64,000 nt of DNA, from NCBI GenBank assembly GCA_019096065.1, contig JAGUCH010000006.1, forward strand, positions 2,500,001 through 2,564,000. The letters are read 5' to 3'. Source of the stretch: Paracyclopina nana. Its lineage: Eukaryota; Arthropoda; Copepoda; Cyclopoida; Cyclopettidae. The number at the start of each line of letters is the position of its first letter. Within the stretch, counting starts at the first letter, position 1. Both the position numbers and the translations under genes were made by a program. The notes under the pieces are model-generated. The model saw nothing but the letters and a program-made list of their open reading frames with translations, did not search any database and was not told the DNA's origin. Below, in pieces: positions 10,891-26,401 of this stretch.

Positions 10891-13800
10891 TACCTGGGCT
10901 GCCTTCTTCTTATAAATTATTTAGCCGCGATTCTCACGATGCCTCTTATATGCATAAAGTACTTTTGGATTTACCAACCTTACCACATAGGAAGACGACG
11001 AGCTTAGTCAATGATGCGGTTAATACGACTTCTTTGAGTTCTCGCAAAGGCAGAGGCCTTTTTTCACATATACACATTTATTGATTTCTGCATGCGTCAA
11101 AAACAAATATCATGTACTCTACGAGAGTGGGTTATAGTTGTGTATTGTCCCCTGTTGTCCTGGCTGTTCTGGAAAAATACTGCATGGTGCTGCCTCTGGA
11201 GTTCTTTTTACTTGAATGGGAGATCTGATTTCATTGGATGCTGCAGTAAAAAGTAAAAGTTTGCATGATGGCGATGATAGGAGTTTTTCTGGAGCTGCTG
11301 CCGCGCGTACTCAGTTTATACTAAGTAGTTGGGATGATGGTGGATCGGGTTTCCTTTCGCCATCATCTCTTGAGCCTTTGGGGAACAACTTCCAAGCTCA
11401 GAGCTGGCTGCAAAACGATTCGCTCGGGTTCAATTCAAATTAGCCCAATTGCCACTGCAGCCAAATGCTACATATATAGGAGAAGCAGCAATAAACTATG
11501 CGGTGCTCAGTGGTGCGCGTTAAATCTTCTAAGGCCGTAGCATCTAAGACAACATGGAAATGGTTTTTCGGTCCTTAGATGTTCATGACGTGTGCCACTC
11601 GGAAACGACCCAGCAAAAACAGAATTAACCACAATCATGACATCAACACAATATAATCCTTGGCATATAATACAATTACAGTGCGCTGTAAAGTTTGTTT
11701 GCATTGATTCACGAAGCATTTAAAGCTATGCACTTATTATCATGCATTCACAGTGCATTCAGTGGTCTTAAAAGGGTAAACGTAGTACATTTATACGCCA
11801 TTAACTTTCTTGTTTGCCTTCTAGATAAATAGATATTGTGTAGTCCGTGTCGACCTCCTCAAAATTGACTGAGACAGCAGCTGTCAGTTTAGCTTCTGAC
11901 TTTTGCGTTATTGACTATCCGAAAGTTATACTACATAGTATACGCACTCTCCATTTACCTATACTATAGTACTTTGTAGAATATAGAGGATAATGTGTTT
12001 TTTCTCATCGCTTTTGTGACGAACTTGGCAAAACTAAGCTCATGAAGGCTGATTCAGTCCTCGTGCGAGAATGATGACAATGCGTTTGCTGACAAGCGAT
12101 TCTAATGAAAATGAGTTGCACATATTTGAAGTTTTCCCAAGAAAATCAGCTTGGATCGAGTCCGACGTCAAGCTATAATGAATAAATGATGGGAAACCAT
12201 AAAGAGACTACCAATGAATGAAATTTGGGCTTCAGGCCACAGACCAATGATGATGGCTTTAATAATATCTTTTCAGGACATTCAAGGCTAGCTGCGAAAT
12301 GAAACGTGTCAAGCTTGTTTTGCTCTTTTGCCGTAGTTTGTGGATTTTATGATATCTTTTTATGAAAATTCACCCGCAATTGCATTTGTGGCAAAAACGG
12401 GCGAGTGATATATAGTGGTTTGGCTTTTTCTTGGAGCCGAAACGTCCCAACGGATTCCAGCGCTATATCAAGATGATTTCTTCTTCTTCTTTTTATGGTG
12501 GCGCTGCTAACATGCATCACAACAGTGCAGAACCATCAATATAAAATCACATGCTCTTCTCCTCACGTTTGTTCGGGAATGATGGACGATCTATGTCCAC
12601 AATTTAGAGCGCGAGCTAGCTGCTACATATTGATAAGTATCAGCATGCATGACCTTGTACTGGCTACCGTAGTTCTATTGGCACTTGGAGAAGCGTTTAG
12701 TAAGCCAACAGCTCAGCGCGTGTGTAATGACTCGGAGCCAATTTGGCGCCACTTGTCCATTTATCAGTGGAATCTTAGGCAGAAAAATGCTGCTTTTGTG
12801 CCGCATTCCCAGGTGACGAAAGTAGCACAATGGAAGCAACCTTGCTGCAATACAGAAATGTCTGGCTCATGGTGAAGATTACTGGTTGTCTTGCAGCTGT
12901 AATTGTTTCATGTCGTGATACAATACTTTGGGAACTAATGAAAAAGTCTTAGCCATGGCTCTGCTTGAGTACTGCACATAGTTGCTATATATTATAGATG
13001 TAGCTTACAACGAAGGATCACGAAAGTAACGCTTTTTTTGTAAGGTGCAGAGATATAAAAACTGCTTTTCCTTGTGCTTTTCCTCGTCGAATAATTAGGC
13101 AGTCACTGTTCTTAGCATAAGTATGTGTATTTTCTACTATTCTGTATTTATCCTTTTTTTCTTTGAATATGTCCTTCTCTTTCAACTTTATTGACACATT
13201 TGGGGTGCCCAAACTTTTTTCAAGTTTCGTAGCTTTTTGTTCGATGAATTTAAGGCGAGACTTTCGAAATAAAACTGAGAATTGAAAAGCTCAGCATTTC
13301 TATCATTGCTGTAGTATTGTATAAGTTACCATAATACAAGATATGTCTCTCTGACAATCAGTGCTAGCAGGGATGTGTAATTGTCAGAATTGTCCGTAAG
13401 TGCATTATTTGCAGGATTTCTTTTCCGATTGACTTTTATAGACAGATTTTCAGTAACATTGCGAAGCGAACCACAGAAAGTACCAAAATTGGCCTTTTTC
13501 GGCTCTTGGCAAGCGACTCGTACTATAAAAATTACGCATTTGGTACGTTGTAGGCATGCCCAAAAAACCCTGATAAGGCAAGAACAATGAAATGAATGCA
13601 TTTATGAGCTTTTGAAATGAAGCCAAAAAATGGCATTCACTGCAATAATTTTTCGGTATCATTAGAAAAAAGTTAACTAATAATCTTTGAAAAAACAAAT
13701 AAAACCCGCATGCCTTAGCTAATGAAATACCTAAATGCCAAAAGTGACATGGATGGCGACGGCTCAATGAAGAATTGTTCAACGAGATGTGACGTCACTT

Positions 13801-13979
13801 GGTTGTTTTCTTTCATAGATCCTTTTCTTAATAAATAATTACATCTGTAAGCAAAGTATTATTGCATCACATCATGAGGCTGCAATCTGAATGGACAATA
13901 TCGTTGTCATGCGAAGTTATACCATAGTGCTTACTTCAGAAAACCGCTTATAGCCGGAAAGTTCTGTTTTTTAGGGCTC
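10891..13979. other. Gene-poor stretch
   Basis: No gene can be supported. Several open frames of 60-125 codons occur. The only one with a hint of content starts at an ATG near 12647 and opens with a signal-peptide-like stretch (MHDLVLATVVLLALGEAFS). Short palindromic TACATAGTAT-type words occur near 11935. Confidence 0.45.
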
Positions 13980-14693
13980 TACTGGTTAAAGGCTAATCGG
14001 TAAAAGGCAATTTGGTGCAAGGCTAATTGATAAAAGGCAAAATGGTGAAAGGACAATTGGCCAAAGGCTAGATTGGTGAAAGGCTACAAAAAAAGGCTAA
14101 ATTGATAACATTACAAGAGTACAAATCATTTAATGACATCTATTTTGATCAACGAAGTTCCAGCAATGAAATTCAGCTGTATCTTATAAATGTTGACCGA
14201 AATAACTGATTTTCATTGCCTAATTTTCCTCAACATTTGAAAAAAGCAAAATGCTTTGCTTTAAATGTTACGGGTTTGCTTAGCTTTTTTACCTTAGCTT
14301 AGCTTCTTCTGGCAACATGAGAAAGGCAATCAAGTCTTGCTTATTCTCAACAAGCTAAATCAGCTTGGTCAATCAAGTCAAGACAAGTAAGTCTTGTTTG
14401 TAAAATGTTCCTTTGTACAGATCCAAGTCTTTTTAGGAATTCCTAAGCTAAGCACAAAAAACCAATTTTTGTCACAAAAATAATGAAACTAAGAATTAAG
14501 AAGGAAAACTAAAAGATAATGATATGTCACTTGTGAACCAATCAAACATTTTCACTCAAAAACATCTGCTATTGGCCTTTTAAACATAGCCTTCTACCTA
14601 TGTAGCCTTTGCCCAATTGGCCTTTTACCAATTGGCCTTTAACCAATTAGCCTTACACCAAATAGCCTTTTGCCGATTAGCCTTTAACCAGTA
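13980..14693. mobile_element. Foldback-type element with long, sub-repeated inverted arms
   Basis: The left arm (about 13980-14095) and right arm (about 14590-14693) are imperfect reverse complements over roughly 105-115 bp. The outer ends are TACTGGTTAAAGG and CCTTTAACCAGTA. Each arm is built of short sub-repeats of about 15-18 bp of the form GGTAAAAGGCTAATT (for example GGTTAAAGGCTAATCGG and GGTGCAAGGCTAATTG). The middle (about 490 bp) is AT-rich and non-coding. Arms made of sub-repeats are the hallmark of foldback elements. No convincing target-site duplication was found, so exact ends are uncertain by a few bases. Confidence 0.7.
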
Positions 14694-17600
14694 TACCCTT
14701 TTTTACAACTCTCCGCTATATACTAGATGACGATATTCTCAAGTGACTCAATAAAAGGCTTCTTAAGGGGCTCCGAATAATAATGCAAATCACGAAAAAT
14801 ACCAAATAAGAATGATCCAAATCTGGTGCCAATAGCAATGTTCTGGATTTCTGAAGCTTTTTTATCTAAAAGAATATTTTTAAAAGATCACAGATTCAAT
14901 GCAGTGAGCTCAATTAAGCTTAGGCCCCAAGGTTCTGCTCATATAGTCGAGGTCGATCTGCTGATCTGCTTACATTACACGCATTGTAGATAGGGCAAAT
15001 CGTCTGCTTGCAGTTCCCCACGAAAAGAATCTGCTCCAAAAATTAATTTTCTTCGGCCGTGAGAGCCATAATAAATATCATAGACTAGGAAAATACGGCT
15101 CCCTTTCACGACCCACTTAGGATAAATTAATGTTTGTTTTACTTGGAGAAAAATAATGGCCAGCTTTCCACAGCCCATGGCCAATAGTGCTTGTCAACTG
15201 CAACAGCACACCATTTATACCATGTAAATACGAGTGAGCATTTGAAAAGGCAGTCAAAAGTAATTAATTAGACATTTTAGCACACACACATAGTATACTA
15301 TAGAGGCCTTTTCAAGGTTACGCTGGTCTAGCAGTTGGGCTTTCGTGAACGAGATCTGTGTGGATTGATGACGACTGAAGAATACTGAAAATACTGCGAG
15401 CACAGCTAGCTTCAACTTTTATGCCGTCACTGTGTCATTCTCCAAGGAGATATAGGAACTTTTCAGGATATGTACCCACCACTACTAGATATACGTACTG
15501 TAGTAGAACATGGCAGAACTACCGTTCCACTTAAATATCGACTATAGCTGTGTGCCACTTCAGACTTGTGTCCACATTTTTCTTCCAGAGAGGTACAATT
15601 ATTGGTGTAGAAGTCCTTGGTGGCTCATTATAGTTTGCAAAATGCCACGAAAAAAATGGCCCAGCAATCAAAATGAACCGTATTTACACTTATTCCGCAA
15701 TCCGAAATGCTTACCTTTTAAGGGTGGCGTTATCAAGCTCACAGCTTGGGAATCGAGCGCCAAGAATAAATACATAAAAAACTAATAAGTACTTTTTCGA
15801 GCACTCTCGCCTGATTCATTTCCTTTTTGCTTCATTGGCTATTGCAATCTCAATTAGTGTCATGTCAATATCAGTCAATTCTAAAAGTAAATAAAATTAG
15901 GGTTTCTTTTGAAATGCTACTTTTCTAAAAGATGTGAAAAAAACATTGCTGCGAATATTTTTTATTATAAGCGTGGCCAGTAAATATAATTGTACATTTA
16001 TAAAGAGTGAGCCTTAGAAGCGCAATATTACCTTGATAAACACTAAACCTCCTTTAGGATAGCGCAATTACATTTGCCGCGTTATAGGCCGTTCGTTAAG
16101 GTATAACATTTCTATAATTTAAGCTTATAGCAAACTTTTATTTCTGGCTCATAAAAAGGGCAAGGTCTGACTTCTAAGTATTTTTTTGGTTTTAGAGGAC
16201 AGGAATTAATCATGGGAGTTTACAAAACTTTCAGAATACGTATGGTTTTATGTGTGCTTGGCCAAAGTTTACAATGTCATTCCCTTTTTTAAATGAAAGT
16301 AAAAGTGGATATTTTTAAAAATTCAATGTTTAATACAACAAACTCTAAAAAAAGATAGCATCGAAAAAGCTTGCAAGACTTTGTTGGCAAATCGTGCCTG
16401 GTTTTTTCAAGCCTTTCATGGCCTCGATTTAATTATCTGGTAAATATAACTGGGCAATAAAAAAACTGCGATAAATAACCAGACATGAATGATTTACAGC
16501 AAAATCTGCCGATATCAACGTACTCGTATCTCAGCGCAAAATGGTCATACAAGTTTCGAGATTGTGTTTGCTGAAAAATAGTAGAGTGGTTTATTTTGTC
16601 AGTTGCATTCATTGTAATCGGGGAAGCGCAATTTTTCTGAGTGTCTTTCCACTGACCAATTTCTATGATAAGGATCGAGCTAGCTTCTTCGTGCACGGAT
16701 ACATTCGCGTACTTTATCTAGCCAGGGACCTTGCAAGGCCATGCTCACCATAGTATAAAAAATTGCTAGATTGATCATCAGTCTTTAGTGCTCTGCTCGC
16801 CCGTACAACAAAAGCTATTTGCCCACAATTTTTTCAAGGCATCTCAAGAAGTGTATTCAAATGCATCATCATGATGCTGTTAGTGGTTAGACGCGACCAC
16901 AGATACACGTTTAGGCCTTTTAAGGCTTACGGATAGCATTTGCAAATAGTACTATGTGCTGCAGGATGCATGCGGTTTGATTTAGCTTTTTTGAAGGCAC
17001 ATTCCAGTACACCTATTCATGCTAAGCGTTTCAATTTCAAGAGCAAACAGTCCGCGCGCCCTTGTTTGCAGAAATTACATGGCTGGAAAACTTGATCTAC
17101 TTCGTAGAGCACTGAAGGGGGTAGTGCAGTGTGTATGTACTTCAGGGAAAGCCCCATTACAACTGACATCTAGGGCAGGTTCGCCTCTTTCAAGTGAAAA
17201 AATCACCGGAAACAATAACACTCAAGGGGAACAAGAAGAAGCTTATTATAGTCATATATGAGTGGGATGCACAAGGGCGCAAACTTTGCTGCTACAATGT
17301 CCTATATAAACTTAGATGAACGGGCCTTACACAAAAGAATCCTTAAAACAGTTTACCTAGAAAATATCCGCGCATGCTTTCGAGTGCTTTGAAGGTGGCG
17401 GGTATAAGAAAAGGCTTGATTTCTCGCGAGCCGCTGCTTACTTTGTACTACATGAGGAGAGCTGCCGCCGTTTGCAATTTCGGTGGCCGCGGAAGGACGA
17501 AGAGAAGAGCGTTTATATTGAGTAGTTGCCTCAGTTTCAAGTCAAGAGCCACCACCGGCCTGATTCGGAACATCGGTTTTTGGCCCCTCTTTTCGCAGCT

Positions 17601-17989
17601 ATTTTCAAACCAGCCACCACACAATGTGAGTTGTCTCGCAGATAAATTGCCGAGATTAACCACGGAAAAAAGGCAACTTTCCAGACCTTCCTTATATACA
17701 CTCAGCTCTGGCATGTCTACCATTTGTTTTCATAGAGAGCTGTATTATTACATGCTCAGTATTTACTGAGCATTCTAATTACGATCGAAAAAACCCAGAT
17801 AATTTTTCGACTCCAATTCACAGGCGTAATCACAATTGCTCAAACTCCTCAAAAAGTTTGAGAGTTTTGAAAAGTTGGCCCTCCTCCCCAAGTTTGTGAT
17901 TGAAGTGATTGCTGCTGCTGCAACCAACACAAAGTGAATATCCACTGTGGCGTGAGGGAAAAGTTGCCGATCAGCTATAGATTTGTCAA
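14694..17989. other. Gene-poor stretch upstream of the dpr-like gene
   Basis: AT-rich sequence with only short unsupported open frames (the longest about 130 codons, near 17374). The part closest to 17990 probably holds promoter and 5' UTR of the dpr-like gene. No RNA gene or further repeat was recognised. Confidence 0.45.
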
Positions 17990-20900
17990 ATGGCTTATTT
18001 GGGAAATCCCCTCCTCTCTGCGATTCTGCTCTACTCCACTCTTATTGGGACGACGGGTGAGTTTTTAGAAGGGCAAAATCAAATTTGCATACAAATTGTG
18101 TACTTCCACCTGCGCCGCCATGTTTCACGCATTAATCACGCGAGTGCGCTCTAAATCCAATACTGAGCTGGCAATTAATAGGGTATCATTTATTAATAAT
18201 AATAAGGTACCAGCGAGGATTTCACCCAAATCCCATTGTCTCCTCGGGTAAGTCTCCAAATATATCTCTCACTCGTGCTAAGAATAAAAGAGTGGCTGTA
18301 AATAGCATCTGAAGCGCACTACTATTGTATATGACCCATATTTCATAGACGCGAAAATTCTGAGTGAGATCGAGGGTGAATATTTCAAATATCCGCATGA
18401 CAATAGAGCCCACATAGGCCATTTTATCTGATTCCTCCACCAACAGCTAGCTCAAGTTTCTAGCATTATGTATTGTAATTTAGGAAATACCTTGGCTCTA
18501 CAAAACTTTGCTGGCTGGCTGTTGAAATATGATGGGGAGAGTGCTTTTTACGCGCGCGCTGGAAATAAGGTTCAAAGTTGCTAGTCATGATCTTGAAAGC
18601 TCTTTGAGCATATACGAGTAGCAAGCATTCCTTGCGTTGCTGCGGCCTGAAGATAATTTGCTCATGTTTTTGGCAAGTCTTCAAGTACGTAGAAGCCATT
18701 TTAAGGGCCCTGATTCAGAATAGGCCATCTCAGCTCTCTTACCGAGCATCCGCCCAAAAAGGGCCCACAAACAGATACAAAACTATGACAGATAGCATAA
18801 CTTTTATGCTTTACTGGTCCCATGGAAATCAAACGATTTACCTCAGTAAAGAGAGCTTTTCCGTGCAATTAAGAAAGCATTTATGGCGGGACACTCGGTA
18901 TGAGTGTGCTAAACCATCTCGAGGGAATGGATACTAACCACTCTGTAACCACAGCATGAAAAATGTTGTTTTCTCGATCATTTGTCACTTTTCTTTTTAC
19001 CCTGATGATCAAACTCATTTGTAGTAGGACAAGAAATGCTGTCCCTCGTGGGCTTACATGTTATAGTACTACTGCTATGTGTCGACTTCTTCTTCTTCGC
19101 TTTGATCTTTGGCGCAAACTTATATATGAGTCCAGATCTTGACAAAAAAGGACTGATGTCACCAGGCCAATTTAGAGCAGTGGCAACGTCCTTCATTTTA
19201 AATAGTAGCATTTCTAACTTTTAACGCCGCTAAAGAAGAGATACTGCTCTAAAAATTTATGGAAGCAGCCCAAAACCAAGTCTGTGCTTTTGCGAGCCAG
19301 AATGGCAAACAAGCTTCATTTTTCATCCTGAAAACCATAAAATTTTACAACTAGAAAGATCAAGCACATTATTCATTCCCCCTACATTGTTGAACAGTGG
19401 AAAAGGAAAAAGTGGCATTTATCATGTCTCTTACTGTTTGTAGTAGTAGTATACTACTACTACTTCCTAAATGATTTATTGTGACACATCTCAAGCTATA
19501 TAGTGCTAATGAGGACCATTGACAAAGTTGCACAACATGGAATTCTACTTGGCTAGACACGAAGAAGAAGGTACTTATATTTTATGCTGCAGTGCTCCTC
19601 TCGCAAAAACGAAAACGAGTACAGTTTAGAATTTCTCGTTCTACATACTATGGGCCCATTGAGAGAATTTTGAAAGTCGTTCGTAATGGCAGCAGCATGA
19701 CTTCTATTACACATGCAACCAGCCGAGAGCCAAACTTCGTGTGCTATGATTTCGTAAATTGTTTTCCAACTCGAAGGAAGAAGCACAGAGCGGTCACGTT
19801 AGGAATTTCCAAAAAGCTTGACACCTTCTTCTTCAAACCTTTTAGGGACATATTGCAGCCATTTTGAACAATTGTTGCACAAAACTACCGCATAGTATGT
19901 AATTCAGGCTGAAAAACCCTCAATTCAGCAGAACATACTTCGTAACTCTGCCTTTTTCTAAAATAAGGTGTCTGCTGCACGTTTTGGCCGCAAGGGGGAC
20001 AAATCGAAGCGCCACCTGGCGGAAAAACGCGAAAACTTGATTGCAAGCAAATGCAGGAGCATTAAGAAAAATGCAATAAAAGTTCTTGATCCTTCATTTT
20101 TATTACAGGTGGCGGTTTGAGCAGAAAGATGCAAAGTTCTCCAGTTAATGAGACAATTTCCATCTTTCATCCTGAACTTAACGACCGGGCCATACTCCAC
20201 CAGCATCATCTGTGCACTCAGAGTACATCCGCATATGTTGGACAAACAGCAAGAATGTACTGCTGCTTGGCAAGGCTCGACAGGAACTTGTCTGTAAGTA
20301 ATGAGGGCTGAGGGCTCTTTTTTCGAGCACCTCAATTGTATATGCACACATTTGAAATGCACTGCGAGAGCAATGTGCATTGGAAATAAAATGCACAAAA
20401 GCCAAGCAGCTTCTTCTTGTGAACATGGCCGGGTTGCATTTCGCGCAAAAAACTCGAAAACCAAAACTCATGAATGTGCCCTCCCCAAACTATTACATTT
20501 TCTCAAAAGCTTTTGCTCCGTTGACAGCCCATGGCCAGCGCCACCTAGCGGCAGAAAGCCAAGCACAATTTATTCACGAGCTATAAAGTCCCATACATAC
20601 AGTAGTTTTTCTTTTATTGGTCTCTAATAAGAGCTCATATAAGTAGTACTACACAATGTGCATTTTTGTAATTACCAGCTCGAGCTGTAGGGTTTTGTTA
20701 TGCAAAAACTCACTTTACTGCATGATTCTCCGATAAGATTACTTGGTCTTTTGTTAGGTCTCTTGGATCCGTAAAAACGACGTGGTGGTCCTGACCCATG
20801 GGACAGCAGTGTTCACCTCAGATGAAAGGGTGACAGTAAGTTAAAAGATTAATCACTTAAAAGCCTGCTATCGCATTTAAAAAAATTGAAGCAAAAAAGC

Positions 20901-21808
20901 AGGGCAACTTTTCTAGATTACAACAACCTTTGCACATAATCCCTATCAAGATTGGCCTATGCAGGTCGACAAAAAATATTAAAGGCCACCAGCTTTATAG
21001 CAGTGGTGGTGGTATTATAACATGGGCTTTCTAAGGTTGTTGCTGCTATATTCTTTTACAGGCCGAGGAGAAGAATGGCATCTGGTCACTCGTTATACGT
21101 AAGGTTGGGCACAATGACGCAGGACATTATGAATGCCAGACCAACAGTGAAATCAAGGAAAGCGTCACTGTCCGGGTTGACATCAAAGGTATATTGTAAA
21201 AATGGACATTGCGCAAGGCTCTGTGCACAATTCTTTTGCAGAAACGAGGGCTCTCATCAAGGGTCCATCGGAGTACATCCACAGTGGGTCCACGTTGATT
21301 TTGTCCTGTACCGTTTACCTTGGGCCTCGAGGCCCGGACAAGGAGTACATCCATAACGCTGTGATTCATTGGTTTCACGAGCAACGACTCCTCGATCCAG
21401 ATTTGGAAAGGTGGCGGTCGAAATCGAATTCCGAGCCAAAAATCATGACAACGATGGAAATTGGACCGAATGGCATTCAAGGCTGGTTGAAAATACTTAA
21501 AGTCACGCCATTTGATTCGGGAAATTACACCTGCGTCCCATCCTATGCTATTCCAGCATGGACGCAAATTCACGTTTTGCCAGGTATATATATGTACATT
21601 CCATTTGAATTATATGGTGGGCATCTTTCCTTTTTTCTATGTGTATCCAGATGCTTCTGTGGCCGAATATGATGGGGTTTCAGAGGTGAAACTCGATACA
21701 AGCTCAGATGCAGCAGCCAACTTCCAATCTTGTATACCAATTTTTCCCATCGTAGCTGCGATCCTGGTGACCATTGTTCCACAAATCTGTGTCACTACTG
21801 TGCAATAA
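17990..21808 (+). CDS. Defective proboscis extension response (dpr)-family two-Ig cell-surface protein
   Basis: Six exons join in phase: 17990-18056, 20109-20293, 20758-20835, 21062-21188, 21242-21583 and 21651-21808, giving 318 residues. Exon 1 is a signal peptide (MAYLGNPLLSAILLYSTLIG). The first V-type Ig domain runs from YVGQTARMYC through VSWIRKNDVVVLTHGT to HNDAGHYECQ. The second runs from IHSGSTLILSC through AVIHWFHEQ to SGNYTCVPS. Both canonical Cys pairs and the Trp are present. The C-terminus ends in a hydrophobic stretch (IPIFPIVAAILVTIVPQIC), consistent with a GPI signal or membrane anchor. In flies Dpr proteins bind DIP partners to specify synaptic contacts. Intron 1 is about 2 kb, much longer than the rest. 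The stop codon lies inside an AATAAA (21804-21809). Family call is firm; the number of the paralogue is not. Confidence 0.9.
19440..19463. repeat. Perfect 24-bp palindrome (GTA)4(TAC)4
   Basis: Four GTA units are followed by four TAC units, an exact self-complementary repeat lying in intron 1 of the dpr-like gene. Similar but shorter TAG/CTA runs recur across the window, for example near 22350 and 35465. Confidence 0.8.
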
Positions 21809-21809
21809 A

Positions 21810-22490
21810 GTTCCCTTCAGAAAGGTCTTTCATGAAAAAGAAAAGGGGAGAAATTGGGACAGGATTAAAGCGTGTTTTAATTGCCGCAAAGATCAAAAAC
21901 ATGTTGTGCTTTTGTAGAAGCAGTAGCATTTTCTTTATAAGTAGTAAAAAGCATGAGGGAAGCACATCAAGCTCGCAAAGGGAAATGGTGTACCAATTTT
22001 CCTCTTTAGCAGAATGTAAGGAGGAAGCTACTAAAATATTCAACTATTCAATCTCGCTACGCTTATGAAGTCATGAAATATAAGCTGCTTTTTGAATACA
22101 CAAAGCGGTTCAAATCGAATCATTGCATAGATATATGTGAAAAGAAAATTTACGTAACATCGATGTTTCTTCATCGCAACACGACTATTAATAATAGTGA
22201 AATAAGACAAAGAGAACTCCAGAAATGCTATTTTTTGGTTTTTATCACTCAAACATTTTTTGACTTTTTATTGGCTTTTTTATCACGTGAAAGACAGCAA
22301 AATTAAGCTAGATTATAATAGATCTTTATACAGTGTGTATAATAGTATGCTTAAGTGTAGTAGTATGTAGTAGTAGGGTCAAGACTGTACAAGATAAATC
22401 ATAAGATACTTTTTTTCGACATTTTTCTGCTGCTGCGTTTTCACATGTTTGAGAAGTGTAAGAGGAATTGGTGCGGTGTCAGAATGAAAA
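21810..22490. other. Intergenic between dpr-like and Atg8 genes
   Basis: Convergent intergenic space of about 0.7 kb. It contains short TAG trinucleotide runs near 22355-22375. Nothing coding was recognised. It should include both 3' UTRs. Confidence 0.6.
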
Positions 22491-25268
<2,778 letters not shown>

Positions 25269-25271
25269 AAA

Positions 25272-26117
25272 ATGGGTTGCTGCGATAGCATCATCCGTTA
25301 TGTGGTCTTCCTCTTCAACTTTGTGTTCTTCATGACGAGCATCGCTCTCATCGCCATCGGAGCTTACATCCAGATTCACATGAAGCAATACTTGGACTTC
25401 CTGAGCAACACGTACCTGAACACGTCGATAATTCTCATTATCATCGGCGGAGTTATGTTGGTCGTGACCTTTTTTGGATGCTGCGGAGCTTGCACTGAAA
25501 ACCCTTGCATGATGTACACCTATGGTACCATGCTGGCCCTGATCCTCCTCTCGCTCATCGGAGTTGCCATTACAATCTATGTTTTCAAAGTAAGTACATG
25601 AGTCACGTTAGCGGTTTTTGGATCAATTTTTGCGCTTCAGGCTTGCATAAAGCAGCCGCAAATGGAGCAAACAAACCAATTCTTATTTCTTTTTCAGGAT
25701 GACGTCAAGGAAGTGATCCAGAAGGGCATGGATGATGGTATGAAAAACTACAAACAGGAGTCATTCGAAGGAGTCACCGAGACCTGGGACATTATCCAAG
25801 CTGATTTCAAATGCTGCGGAGTTCAAACGTTCAAAGACTGGATCGCGACGCCGTATGGATCTGGCCAAGATGTTCCCGATACTTGCTGCAGGCTCATCAG
25901 CGATGGCTGTGGCAAAGGCCAAGGCGCCAAGTCCGAGGCTGAAGCTACTGTCACTATTTACACCAAGGGATGCTTCGCAGCCTTCGAGGACGAAATTAAC
26001 GGAAATGTGGCCGCCGCTGCAGGTGTTGGTGTCGGAGTGGCCGTTTTGCTCTTCCTCGGTGTCTTGATTGCTTGCTGTGTTGCAAGGAATCTAAGGGAAA
26101 AGAATAACTATGTCTGA
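25272..26117 (+). CDS. Tetraspanin
   Basis: Two exons, 25272-25589 and 25698-26117, join in phase to 245 residues. The start ATG lies 3 bases after an acceptor site, so the first exon is probably non-coding. The protein begins MGCCDSIIRYVVFLFNF (juxtamembrane Cys for palmitoylation), has three hydrophobic helices in the first 106 residues with FFGCCGACTENPCMM between TM2 and TM3, a large extracellular loop with the CCG signature (DFKCCGVQ) and a second Cys pair (PDTCCR), and a fourth helix near the C-terminus followed by a short NLREKNNYV tail. Tetraspanins organise integrins and other proteins into membrane microdomains. AATAAA at 26207-26212. The subfamily is not resolved. Confidence 0.95.
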
Positions 26118-26206
26118 TTTGTATCTTTCATACCACCACAACGTGCTAAATATGTGCCTTACCATTAAACTGAAGCCATCTGACAAAACGGAAAATTAAA
26201 GCTATA

Positions 26207-26247
26207 AATAAAGAATCTATCCTAATTACATATTTGGCTTTTTTATT
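26207..26247. promoter_or_regulatory. Convergent poly(A) signals of tetraspanin and smoothelin-like genes
   Basis: AATAAA on the plus strand at 26207-26212 and AATAAA on the minus strand at 26247-26242 are only about 30 bp apart. Cleavage a little downstream of each would make the two 3' UTRs meet or overlap. Confidence 0.5.
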
Positions 26248-26401
26248 TTCCGCATATATGAAGAATTAGTACGTATTACAGGATATAGCAGGTTAAATAG
26301 TTCTTGGTTGGTGGCGAAGTGCTTTTCCATTTCATCGGGTGCTTTCGCTAAAGAGAAAATGACCATAAAAGTAATTCCTGAACATACATATAAATAGATA
26401 A

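Noticed and set aside
11216-11443. 75-codon frame ending SWLQNDSLGFNSN
   Set aside because: Looks protein-like at its end, but I found no matching upstream exon, family resemblance or poly(A) signal; left out as a gene.
17374-17769. 131-codon plus-strand frame
   Set aside because: Basic, mixed composition without recognisable content; lies where promoter or 5' UTR of the dpr-like gene is expected.
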